Assembly: GCF_022513635.1 (NCBI RefSeq)
Contig: NZ_JAKWBL010000005.1
Coordinates: 1 to 64,000, forward strand
Source of the DNA: Paraniabella ginsengisoli
GTDB taxonomy: Bacteria > Bacteroidota > Bacteroidia > Chitinophagales > Chitinophagaceae
Length of the DNA stretch: 64,000 nucleotides
Direction of reading: 5' to 3'
This document shows positions 10,036 to 19,894 of the stretch, in pieces (the first letter of the stretch is position 1; each line of letters starts with the position of its first letter). The position numbers and the translations under genes were made by a program. The notes under the pieces are model-generated. The model was not told the DNA's origin, searched no databases, and was given only the letters and a program-made list of their open reading frames with translations.

Positions 10036-10962
10036 TTATTTCTGAGCTAATAATTGCTCAATAGCCGCATGAATGGTTGGATAAGAAAACTTAAAGCCCG
10101 CATGCTGTGCTTTGCTGCTGCTAACTGTTGTGCTTTTCAAAACTTCGGTACTCATTTCTCCAAGTATAATTTTTAGCACGAATTGCGGAACGGGAATGGT
10201 CAGGAAAAAGTTTTTATTTGATTCTTTTGCCAATTCTTTCATAAATACTTTATTAGATACCGGATCCGGCGCTACAGCATTATAAATACCTTCGAAGGCT
10301 GTATCTTCTATTCCCTTTATATATAATTCGACCAGGTCGTCGATATGGATCCAACTAATGATTTGTTTGCCGGAACCTAAAATAGCGGCTACACCAAGTT
10401 TTAAAGAACGCTTAAATTCTTTTAAAGCTCCGCCTTCATTACTTAGTACAATACCAGTTCGAAATATAGCAAGCCTTATGCCCAAATCAGTAACCGGCAA
10501 TATTGATTGCTCCCATTTATAACAGGCGTCACCGAGGAAATCTTTTGCATGCGAAAAAGTTTCTTCAAAAGGGTGTGAATTCGGGATAACCGGATCTGCG
10601 CCATACCATCCAATCGCAGATGCACTAACAAATACTTTTACTTTATGGTTAATGGTACTTAAAGTTTTAACAAGCAGTTCACCGCTTTTTACACGGCTTT
10701 CTATTATTGTCCTTTTACGTTCTTCGGTCCATCGCTTTCCTGCAATATTAGCTCCCGCAAGGTGCATGATAAAATCGGCCTCTGCAACGGCATCCATATC
10801 TATCGTCTCCTTTTCTACATCCCAATGCGCATAACGGATATTACCTTTTTTATTAGACTTGTTTCGCGTTAACACAATCACAGAGTAACCTCTCTCAGTT
10901 AACCTCTTGACAATTTGAGTGCCTATCATACCTGTGCCACCTGTAAGTAAAACGGTGCTCAT
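10036..10962 (-). CDS. TIGR01777 family NAD(P)-binding epimerase-like protein
   Basis: 308 residues beginning 'MSTVLLTGGTGMIGTQIVKRL', a Rossmann GxxGxxG dinucleotide site of an extended short-chain dehydrogenase. The C-terminal part ('APDPVSNKVFMKELA', 'STTVSSSKAQHAGFKFSYP') is the DUF1731 domain that marks the TIGR01777/SDR39U family. The substrate of these cytosolic proteins is unknown. It is separated from ftsZ by a terminator at about 11100 and so is probably its own unit. Confidence 0.88.
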   Translation of the reverse strand: MSTVLLTGGTGMIGTQIVKRLTERGYSVIVLTRNKSNKKGNIRYAHWDVEKETIDMDAVAEADFIMHLAGANIAGKRWTEERKRTIIESRVKSGELLVKTLSTINHKVKVFVSASAIGWYGADPVIPNSHPFEETFSHAKDFLGDACYKWEQSILPVTDLGIRLAIFRTGIVLSNEGGALKEFKRSLKLGVAAILGSGKQIISWIHIDDLVELYIKGIEDTAFEGIYNAVAPDPVSNKVFMKELAKESNKNFFLTIPVPQFVLKIILGEMSTEVLKSTTVSSSKAQHAGFKFSYPTIHAAIEQLLAQK

Positions 10963-11099
10963 ACCTTATAGTTTAGAAGATTATATAATTTTAATGTTTA
11001 ACTAAGTATGTCGTTCCGACTGAAGTTTTTCGCTCGGGATGACGACGCAAATACCAGTTCTCTTATAATTGCTTTCAAATACCATGCAACAAACTAATC

Positions 11100-11131
11100 T
11101 ACTAAAAACCCCCGCATCGAAGCGAGGGTAA
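11100..11131 (-). terminator. Rho-independent terminator of the division cluster
   Basis: On the minus strand a GC-rich hairpin (CCCTCGC ... GCGGGGG with one bulged A) is followed by TTTTTAG. It lies about 45 bases after the ftsZ stop and would end the long minus-strand dcw transcript. Confidence 0.7.
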
Positions 11132-11173
11132 CAACTATAAAACTAAGCCAAACTCCACGTGCAGACTAGTAGA

Positions 11174-13083
11174 CTAATCTGGCTTTTTCCCATCCAGAAA
11201 GGTATTAATGGTATTGATCTGTCCATGATTTTGATCATCAGAAGAAATCTCAAATTTGCTGTAATAACTTTCAATATGAGATGTATTGTTCTTTAGTTCC
11301 ATGTTACGCCTAATATAAGCAGGAACATTTTCAAATTCGTCTGATGGATCGTTTGAGTTAACATTAAAAGAAAGATTGCGCAGCTTCTGAATGCGTTCTA
11401 ATTGCCTACGCTTTTGCAATTCTTCTTCTTCAAAAGCGTGAGTCAATGCGTCAATTGTAGGCTCCACCTCTGTCTCTTTCTCAATAGCTGAAAAACTAAT
11501 AGTAGTTTTTTCAACAGTCTCGCTTTTTTCATAAACCGAAAATTGATCTCTGGAAATTTCTTTCTTTTCCACATACGACTCTTTCTTTTGTGCCGCAGGT
11601 TCTTCAGCCTTTGCTTCAGCGTAAATATTGGCTGGCTTTGACAAATAGCTTTTTACAGGCTCTTCTTTCTCTTCTTCACTTTCAGCCTCTTGCTGTCCGG
11701 ACTGATTTGAGTGTTCCATTATCCGTTCGCCAGGTATAGCCGGTGAATAAAACACATCTGCTGCTTTGTCTTCAACAACTACTTCTCTTTCAAAATTCTC
11801 AACATCCTTCACAAATTTCAGTTCTTCAGTTTCCGGACTTAAAAGAAAACTATGAGTTTTACTTTCCTTTACTACGTCTTCAACAGTCGGCATTGGCACG
11901 TCTATAAAAGAAACATCATCTACTAATTTAGGAGCCATTGGATCTGGCTTTAACTCAATTACAGCCTGAGGTTGAGGCTCAATAGCAACAGTTTCCGTAG
12001 TTACAGGCGTACTTACTTCATTATCTGTTGCTTTAGCAGCAGGTGCTGCGTTCAGCTTCATTACAATCTTTCCTTCGGCAGCCTCTTCTTTTTCAATACA
12101 GGTTTAACAAAAGGATCTTTATTTTCAAAACCAGTAGCAATAAGGGTTATACCGATCTGATCTCCCAGTGTGCTATCATAGCCTAAACCTAAAATAACAT
12201 CGGTGCTATCGCCAGCATGGCTTAGCAGATAAGACTGAATAACTTCCACTTCATCCATTGTGAACTCATGTTCGCCTTCGGCGGAATTAATATTGATCAG
12301 TATCCATTTTGCTCCTTTAATATCATTGTCGTTCAATAGCGGAGAGCTAAGTGCTTCTTCTATAGCTTGCTGTGCCCTTTCTTCGCCTCTTGCTGACGCG
12401 TTCCCTAAGATAGCTCTACCGCCGTTTTTCATTACAGTACATACGTCTGCAAAGTCAACGTTGATCTGGCCTGTGCTATTGATAACATCTGTAATACATT
12501 TAGCGGCAGTTGCTAAAACATTATCTGCTTTTTCAAACGCTTCGCGCATTTTTAAATTACCATATTGGTGGCGTAATTTATCGTTGCTTATTACCAATAA
12601 AGTGTCTACGTATTGTTTTAGCTGGCTGATTCCTTCTTCTGCCTGTTGCTGGCGTTTTTTGCCTTCATAAGCAAAAGGAGTAGTGACAATTCCAACCGTT
12701 AGAACACCCAGATCCTTACATATTTTAGCAATGATTGGGGCCCCGCCAGTACCGGTACCACCGCCCATACCTGCGGTGATGAAAGCCATTTTAGTATTTA
12801 CTTCCAGGATCTTTCTGATCTCTTCTAAAGACTCAACAGTTGCCTGGCGGCCAATTTCAGGATTTGCGCCAGCACCTAAACCAGATGTAAGCTGTGGGCC
12901 TAACTGAATTTTATTAGGGATTTTGCTGTTGGCAATAGCCTGAGCATCTGTATTACAAATAATAAAATTTACACCATCGATATCCTGACTGAACATGTGA
13001 TTTACGGCGTTTCCACCGCCACCACCTACACCTATTACTTTTAGTATAGATGATTGTTCTGTTGGTAAATCAAATTGTATCAT
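11174..13083 (-). CDS. ftsZ: Cell division GTPase FtsZ with long C-terminal linker, frame broken once
   Basis: The GTPase core (about 330 residues) has 'GVGGGGGNAVNHM', the tubulin signature 'GGGTGTGGAP', and ends 'ITLIATGF'. After a frame break near T5 12089-12093, a second ORF of 295 residues supplies an acidic, low-complexity linker and the conserved tail 'NVPAYIRRNMEL', the contact site for FtsA. A restored base gives about 636 residues. The linker of about 270 residues is long compared with the roughly 50 of E. coli; long linkers are known in Bacteroidota. Without correction the two ORFs would overlap as TAATG, but a core without its tail would not be functional. Last gene of the cluster. 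Confidence 0.95.
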
Positions 13084-13154
13084 AACTTTAATTTTTAGTA
13101 CGCTTGCAGCGCACGATTTTAAAATGGGTTAGTAAGTATTACCTTACTCCGCCT

Positions 13155-13195
13155 CCCCTCTCCAATCTCTATCCAAAGACAGTTTTGGAGAAGGG
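13155..13195. repeat. CCCCTCTCC/GGAGAAGGG inverted repeat
   Basis: Arms CCCCTCTCCAA (13155-13165) and TTGGAGAAGGG (13185-13195) pair at 10 of 11 positions, in the ftsA-ftsZ spacer. Similar palindromes occur at 21232-21261 and 31823-31835. This type of GC-rich hairpin is common in spacers of Bacteroidota genomes. Confidence 0.55.
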
Positions 13196-13256
13196 AAACA
13201 AGGCCTAAGGGTTATAAACTTTAAAAGAACTTTTATTGATAATTGTACTGTTGTTG

Positions 13257-13320
13257 CAGTATGCGATCAGCCTGCGGCGGACACGCGCAAAATTGATCAT
13301 AGTAGCACTGCAGCTGACGG
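13257..13320 (+). repeat. Dispersed intergenic repeat, divergent copy
   Basis: It starts TGCGATCAG and ends CTGCAGCTGAC, like the copy upstream of queA at 28464-28535, with a degenerate GCG-rich middle. It is the weakest member of the family described in the findings. Confidence 0.35.
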
Positions 13321-13326
13321 AAAAAA

Positions 13327-14706
13327 TTATAAATGTCCGTCTTCCTCTTCGGCAAACATTTTAATAATACCGTCTTTAAACTTCTGCCAGAAGCCTTCTT
13401 TAAGCGGCCGTCTGTTTCCCGTTTTTACAGGTCCTGATTCGGCAGCCTCAACCAATTCTCCTTCCAATTCTTCCGGAGATTTTTTCAAATCGTTTGGAAC
13501 TTCCACATTGATAAAGCTTTTCTCAAATACCTTACGATTATTTTCATAATCGTCGCAGCCTTTTAAAATCAGCCCCAGGCAAGTTGAATAAGTTGGCTTA
13601 GCCAACTCCTCAATGTGGCCGGCAGCCAAATGCTCATTGGGCAAACCAATACGAGCCGGCATACCAGTTACGTATTCTGTAAGCTGAATCAAATGCCTTA
13701 GTTGAGAACCGCCACCCGTTAAAACGATACCTCCGTTTAGCTGGCGATTGTCCATACCAATTTGTTTTAAATGGTAAGTAACAAAATCCAGTATCTCACT
13801 CATGCGCGCCTGTATGATGTTTGCAAGGTTTTTAACGCTGATTTCTTTTGCTGGCATACCGCGCAAACCAGGAATAGTGATATATGCATTAGCTTTTGCT
13901 TCGTTTGCCAAAGCGCTACCAAACTGCGTTTTCATTTGTTCTGCCTGGCTTTTTAGAACACCCAAACCAGCTTTAATATCGTTGGTTATGTTTTCACCAG
14001 CAAAAGGAATTACTGCAGTGTGACGTAATACACCTTCTGCAAACACAGCGATATCAGTTGTTCCACCGCCAATATCTACAATCGCAACACCAGCTTCCAG
14101 ATCTTCCTGTGCCATTACTGCTGCAGCCGAAGCAAGCGGCTGCAACACCAGATCTTTAGTGCGCAAACCAGCTTTCTCAACACTTCTGTTAATGTTGCGA
14201 ATAGCATTTTTATCGCCGGTAATGATATGAAAATTAGCGCCCAGCTTAACGCCGCTATAACCAATCGGCCTTACAATATTGGGCATATTATCAATCGTAT
14301 ATTCTTGCGCAATAACATCGATGATCTGGTCGCCGGCAGGAATATATGTTTTGTATTGCTTACTAACCAGCAAATCCACTTCAGCCGGAGTGATCTCTTC
14401 TTCCTCATTTTCGCGAACAATATCTCCGCGTGTTTGAAGGCTTTTGATGTGATGGCCTGCAATGCCCACATACACATCGTTAATGTTAAGATTTGGATTT
14501 AAAGAAATACAATTGTCTAAAGCCTGATTAATTGCCTTAATAGTTTCATCAATGTTCAGTACCTGTCCGTGCTTTACTCCATTGCTATTGGCTTTACCAA
14601 AGCCAAGTATCTCCAGCTTGCCAAACTCGTTCTTTCGCCCGGCAATAACCGCGATCTTGGTGGTACCAATATCAAGGCCTACAATAATGGGTTGTTCGGA
14701 ATTCAT
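13327..14706 (-). CDS. ftsA: Cell division protein FtsA
   Basis: 459 residues, intact. Actin-fold ATPase motifs: 'IVGLDIGTTKIAVIAG' (phosphate 1), 'VAIVDIGGGTTDIAVF' (phosphate 2) and 'GGIVLTGGGSQL' (adenosine). The C-terminus 'EGFWQKFKDGIIKMFAEEE' looks like the amphipathic membrane-targeting helix. It tethers FtsZ to the inner membrane and starts divisome assembly. It lies between ftsQ and ftsZ as in most bacteria, and is one of the few dcw genes here without a frame break. Confidence 0.96.
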   Translation of the reverse strand: MNSEQPIIVGLDIGTTKIAVIAGRKNEFGKLEILGFGKANSNGVKHGQVLNIDETIKAINQALDNCISLNPNLNINDVYVGIAGHHIKSLQTRGDIVRENEEEEITPAEVDLLVSKQYKTYIPAGDQIIDVIAQEYTIDNMPNIVRPIGYSGVKLGANFHIITGDKNAIRNINRSVEKAGLRTKDLVLQPLASAAAVMAQEDLEAGVAIVDIGGGTTDIAVFAEGVLRHTAVIPFAGENITNDIKAGLGVLKSQAEQMKTQFGSALANEAKANAYITIPGLRGMPAKEISVKNLANIIQARMSEILDFVTYHLKQIGMDNRQLNGGIVLTGGGSQLRHLIQLTEYVTGMPARIGLPNEHLAAGHIEELAKPTYSTCLGLILKGCDDYENNRKVFEKSFINVEVPNDLKKSPEELEGELVEAAESGPVKTGNRRPLKEGFWQKFKDGIIKMFAEEEDGHL

Positions 14707-14768
14707 AGTATATCGTTTTTTAGTTGTTTTATATGTTCAATTATTTTTTCGCCTTTGTGTTCAACTGC

Positions 14769-16073
14769 TCACCCCTTTTTCTTCGCAGCGGTTTTAGTAT
14801 TGGATGTTACCTTCGCTTTTTTCGAAGCCTCTTCTTTCTTAGTAACAGCTTTTTTCACTTCTTTTTTAGATGCACTTTTAACCGTTTCATTCTTCTTAGC
14901 GCCCCCTTCTTTATACCTGTTTTTGATTCGTCTTTTTTTGTGTCCGTTTTTTTAGCTACAGGTTTCTTTTCACTCTTTTGTTTATCAGTATTATTTTTAA
15001 CCGTGGGCTTTACTTCTTTTGCTGGCGTCGATTTAGCAATTGCAGCGGCAGCGGTCACTTCCTGCTTCTTGTCATCAGCCGGCTCGTTATTTTGTAAATA
15101 CTGTATAGAATCTTCAGAAACATCGTTTCCCTGATAGATCATTTGTGCTTCAGCTGATGTGTCTATCTGTAATACGCCATCATAATTCAATGATGGTGCC
15201 ACCTGTACCATTTCATTATATTGTCTTGATTGCTGTAAGAGGTTTTCAATATTTTTTCTTAATTGAATCGAATCCACCTTTGTATAATTGCCTTCAACAC
15301 CAATTACCTGGCCACTGTATTGCACGTCTATTTTTTGATACTTATCAAAACCTGTACGTTTCAATACCTGATCATAAAACAAATACAGTCTGTGAAACTT
15401 AGAAGCTATATCTGAACCATCGCCAAGGTCTACTGTATGGTTGCCCACAACCGGAACCATTTCCATATTCCAGCAATCCTGACCACAATTATTAATGCCA
15501 AGTTGTGCCACCTGCGCACTCCAAAAAGGATCACTGTTTATAAAAGATGCAGTTGCAATTACATTTTGAATTAATGAACTGTCCGCTCCATTCATTACTT
15601 TTTTGACGGAAAACCAGTAAACACAGGCAGATCCAAACTTACCTTCTCTGACAAGGGAATATGTTTTCCGGCTTCATCAATATAAAAAGATTCACCTCGA
15701 TCTGTGAAAACCCTCGCCAATGGCTTACGTTCAGTAACATTTGCATGAAGGATATCATTATTATCAAAATAAAGATCAGCGTTATAAACCCATGAGCTCT
15801 GTTCCAAAAGATCTTCTATCAATGGCAAATCAAAGTCTGATTTGCGCTGACCTTTATATCTCCTTTCATTGCTGTTTTCAACAATTCAACAATATTTTCT
15901 TTTGAAGTAAAAAGCATACCGTCTTTGAATCCTTCAATCTCGATGTTGTAGCCTTTGCAAACGTTGGCTTCCTGTACACGCATAGCTGCTGTAACAACAG
16001 TAACCATACCTGCAGCCACACCTAACCACATCAGTGTTAGAAAAAATCTTTTTATGGCTCTTTGTTTTCTCAC
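14769..16073 (-). CDS. ftsQ: Cell division protein FtsQ with lysine-rich C-terminal tail, frame broken three times
   Basis: GTG start at 16073, three bases after murC. There is one N-terminal membrane helix (about residues 8-30), then a POTRA-like and beta domain ('NADLYFDNNDILHANVTERK', 'FYIDEAGKHIPLS', 'LPVFTGFPSKK'). Breaks are near 15853-15855, at T6 15599-15604 and at C5 14902-14906. With the last corrected, the protein does not stop at 14855 but runs to 14769, ending in a Lys/Ala/Thr-rich tail ('TKTAAKKKG'). Corrected length is about 435 residues, against about 270 for E. coli FtsQ. It is periplasmic and links the early and late divisome. Confidence 0.9.
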
Positions 16074-16075
16074 TT

Positions 16076-17460
16076 TTACTTTATTAAAATCTGTTTTATA
16101 GGCTCTACTAATTTATGGATATCACCTGCGCCTGCGGTAATGATTACTTCTCCAAACTCTTTGTTCCTGCTATTTGAGAAATTTTCAGTCCATTTCAAAA
16201 GCTCTTCTTTACTTAACAAAGACTTTGTTGGGCTATCCAATTTTTCAAGGATTATATTGCTTGTTACACCTTCGATCGGCAACTCTCTTGCAGGATAAAT
16301 GGGTAACAAAATGACGTTATCTACCCCACTTAGCTCTTCTGCAAATGCTGCAGCAAAATCCCGTGTCCGACTGAATAAATGAGGCTGAAAAATTAGTGTG
16401 CATCTTCTTCCGGGGAACAGCGATTTTGCACCATTTATCAACGCTTTCAATTCTTCTGGATGATGTGCGTAATCATCAACAAAAATCAGGTCAGGTTGAT
16501 TGATAATATATTCAAACCTTCTTTTTACACCTTTAAAACCGGCTACTGCTTCTTTTATTTTTTGCTCTTCAATTTCCAGGCTATCTGCAATTCCTATCGC
16601 TGCCATCATATTCTCCACGTTATGCATTCCGCCCATGTTCAGTCTTATATCGTTTATAACCCGGCCGCTCAGAACTGCATTGAAATTGTATCCACCGTCC
16701 TTTATCACTATATCGGAAGCATGTATATCGGCGCTTTCATTTTGCAGGTTATAGGTAAGCGTTCTATCTCCTATCATCTGTCTTTCTAAACCAAACCTTT
16801 TTAATAGCAAACCGTCTTTTTTATTTTTCCAGCAAACTGCCTGAAAGCATCCTTAACATTTTCTTCATTTTCATAAATGTCCAGGTGATCCGCATCCATA
16901 GCAGTGATCACCGCTACGTCAGGGCTTAGCTTTAGAAAACTTCTATCATATTCATCGGCTTCAATCACGCACACATTGTTGCTACTGCTCCAGAAATTAG
17001 TACCATAATTGGCCGAAATCCCACCCAAAAAAGCATTACACCCAAAGCCGCTATCACGCAGCAAATGCGCTATCATAGTTGATGTAGTGGTTTTACCATG
17101 TGTACCCGCCACGCAAATATTAAAAGAGCTTTCGCTGATGATCTGTAAAATATCGCTGCGTTTTACTACCGCATAACCTCCATTCATGTAATAAAGCAAC
17201 TCCTTATGATCTTTTGGAACAGCTGGCGTGTACACGACATAATCTGCATCCTTTGCAATAAGATCCAGGTCTTCTTCATAATGAATGTTAGCTCCTTCAT
17301 GCATTAATTGACGAGTAATCTCAGTTTCGGTCTTATCGTATCCACTAACATTCTTGCCAAGAGATAAAAAATATTTTGCAATAGCACTCATGCCAATACC
17401 GCCTATTCCTATAAAATAGACAGACTGAACATCATTAATATTTTTATGTGCTATACTCAT
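16076..17460 (-). CDS. murC: UDP-N-acetylmuramate--L-alanine ligase, frame broken once
   Basis: Adds L-alanine to UDP-MurNAc, the first amino acid of the peptidoglycan stem. It has 'YFIGIGGIGMSAIAKYF' (UDP binding), the ATP loop 'GTHGKTTTSTM', 'EADEYDRSFL', and 'DDYAHHPEELKA' in the second part. The break at T6 16817-16822 lies in the middle domain; one more T gives about 461 residues, the usual size. The start overlaps the murG stop by four bases, which implies translational coupling. Confidence 0.95.
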
Positions 17461-18548
17461 TCTATTGTTTTCAATACTTCTGTTGCTACTCTTTCTGCAG
17501 CGTTTGTAATAGCCAACTGAGAAAGATTATGACTTATTTCATTTCTTTTATCCGCATTGGCCGCCAGCTCAATGGCCATCTTAACTACTTTAGTTTTTGC
17601 GTCAGCATCCTTCACCATCAACGCTGCATTTTTGTTCACCAGTTGCTGTGCATTTACAGTTTGATGATCTTCGGCAGCAAAAGGGTACGGAACAAAAATG
17701 GTTGGCTTATTTGTCACACATATTTCAGCCACTGTCATGGCTCCCGCTCTGGCTATAACTATATCGGCAGCGGCGTATGCCATTTCCATATTTGAAATAA
17801 AAGTATTAGCCCATACTTCCTTATGTTCTGCTGCTTTTTGCGCAGCTTCTTCAGCGAGACTTTTACCGGTTTGCCAAATGATTTGCAAACCAGCTTTTAT
17901 TAATTCATCGATACCTGCCAATACAGCTTCATTAATAGATTTCGCACCAAGGCTACCGCCCACAACTAACAATGTTGGCTTATTGTGCTCCAGTTCAAAA
18001 AAGTTGATTGCATCATTTTTATCAATCTTAGATTCTACAATTTCCTTTCGCACCGGATTACCTGTTACCATTATTTTTCCGGCCGGAAAAAATTTTTCCA
18101 TGCCATCGGTTCCTGTAAAAATTTTGCTGGCACCTTTACCTAACATCTTATTCGCCTTACCAGCAAATGAATTAGACTCGTGAATAAAAGTCGGGATGCC
18201 TTTTGCTTGTGCGTGTTTTAATACAGGAAAAGTGGAGTACCCACCAACACCAATTACGGCATCAGGATGAAACTCACTAAATATTTTTCTTACCTGAAAA
18301 AAGCTTTTAATGATCTTAGCAGGTAACCCAATATTTTTAATCAAAGAACTACGATTCAATCCTGCAATGTCTATACCTTCAATCCGAAAGCCGGCCTGAG
18401 GTACTCGTTCCATCTCCATCTTTCCTTTCGCACCAACAAATAAGAACTCAACATCAGGCTGCTGCAACCTGATCGCATTTGCGATAGCGATAGCAGGAAA
18501 AATATGCCCGCCAGTACCGCCGCCTGCTATGATGATTCTTTTACTCAC
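17457..18548 (-). CDS. murG: UDP-GlcNAc--lipid I N-acetylglucosaminyltransferase MurG
   Basis: 363 residues, intact. The N-terminal loop 'GGGTGGHIFPAIAIANA' and C-terminal 'ARAGAMTVAEI' plus 'PYPFAAEDHQTVNA' are the GT28 signatures. It converts lipid I to lipid II on the inner leaflet of the membrane. It overlaps ftsW by eight bases upstream and murC by four bases downstream. Confidence 0.96.
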   Translation of the reverse strand: MSKRIIIAGGGTGGHIFPAIAIANAIRLQQPDVEFLFVGAKGKMEMERVPQAGFRIEGIDIAGLNRSSLIKNIGLPAKIIKSFFQVRKIFSEFHPDAVIGVGGYSTFPVLKHAQAKGIPTFIHESNSFAGKANKMLGKGASKIFTGTDGMEKFFPAGKIMVTGNPVRKEIVESKIDKNDAINFFELEHNKPTLLVVGGSLGAKSINEAVLAGIDELIKAGLQIIWQTGKSLAEEAAQKAAEHKEVWANTFISNMEMAYAAADIVIARAGAMTVAEICVTNKPTIFVPYPFAAEDHQTVNAQQLVNKNAALMVKDADAKTKVVKMAIELAANADKRNEISHNLSQLAITNAAERVATEVLKTIE

Positions 18549-19853
18549 TTTCTTGTTTCTCGTTTTTTTCGTTCATTTCAGAAGACGCAACCTTCACCGG
18601 CTCCAGGTTTTCTACGTTTCGTGATACACTAAGAATAATACCTATTGCAAGACATGTAAATAAAAAGCTTGAACCGCCCATACTTACCAGCGGCAGCGTA
18701 ACACCTGTTACAGGAAACAGATTTACAGTTACTGCCATATTTGCCAATGCTTGTATTGCCAACGTAAAACTCAGTCCTAAAGCCAGGAACGCGCCAAAGG
18801 CAAATGGACATTTTTTAAATATCCTAATACATCTATATAAAAAAACCAGATACACAAACACCAGAAATGCACCACCAATTATTCCATACTCTTCGATGAT
18901 GATCGCAAATATGAAATCATTATATGCCTGAGGAAGATAATCACGGGTTGTGCTGTTACCAGGACCTACACCAACAAAACCACCTTTTGCAATAGCAATT
19001 TTTGCCTGGTTTACCTGATACATTTCATCCGTATCAGCTTCTTTACCGCCATATATAAAATTCTCAACCCGGTTAACCCATGTGCCAACACGTGCGCCAA
19101 GCCTTCCAGACTTTTTAGAATCAGTTGCTACATGCTCCGTTGCAGCTGGCTCTGCGACCCTATCTGAACTATGTTTCGCGACTGCCGCAATAATCAGCAT
19201 TGTGATGGGAATCAATGCCACGCCTACCACCATTAATAAATGCTTTGTATTGACCCTACCTATAAACAATAAGATCATACAACTGGCGCCCAGCAATAAT
19301 GCTGTAGATAGATTTGCCGGTGCGATAAAAAGACAGGTTATACCAATAGGAATAATAACTGGCAAAAATCCTTTTTTAAACTCTTTAATTACCTGTTGCT
19401 TTCTACTTAGCAATCTTGCGAGATACATGAACAGCGCAAGCTTCGCTAAATCGGAGGTTTGCATGGTCATGTTAATAAGTGGCAAACGGATCCAACGGCT
19501 CCCTCATTCATTTTTACACCAAAGAACAACGTGTAGAATAATAAAGGAATACTTAGCAAAAACAATATCCATGCAAGCTTGGAGTAAATAGTGTAATTGA
19601 CTCTATGCGCAAAATATACTACCGCAAAACCCAGCAATATAAACATCACCTGCTTTAAAAGATACACTTCTGTATTCCCTTTGTAATTCTTATATGCCAA
19701 AGAACCTGTAGCACTGTAAACTGCTAAAAGAGATACCAGCGTTAGCAATACAACTAAAGCCCAGATCACTTTATCTCCACGTGTATGGCGATTTAAATTC
19801 TCCCGCCAGTCCGTTGAGGAAACACTACTTGATATTTCAGTTGTTACAGACAT
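18541..19853 (-). CDS. ftsW: Septal peptidoglycan polymerase FtsW, frame broken once
   Basis: A SEDS-family multi-pass membrane protein. Recognisable parts are 'GDKVIWALVVLLTLVSLLAVYSATGS' region helices near the start, 'QTSDLAKLALFMYLARLL' (the conserved Q.S..AK element), 'GGFVGVGPGNSTTRDYLPQA', and the late 'TGVTLPLVSMGGSSFLFTC'. The break near C3 19501-19503 loses the frame at 'MNEG'; an added base reads 'NEGSRWIRLPLINM'. About 437 residues. It works with the transpeptidase encoded by ftsI in this cluster. Confidence 0.94.
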
Positions 19854-19894
19854 TTATTTTTTGTTCATGGTTCATAGTTAATAGTTCATCGTTT

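Noticed and set aside
12059-12063. ftsZ split into two coupled genes through TAATG
   Set aside because: The second ORF contains the conserved FtsZ C-terminal tail, so it is the end of one protein rather than a separate gene.
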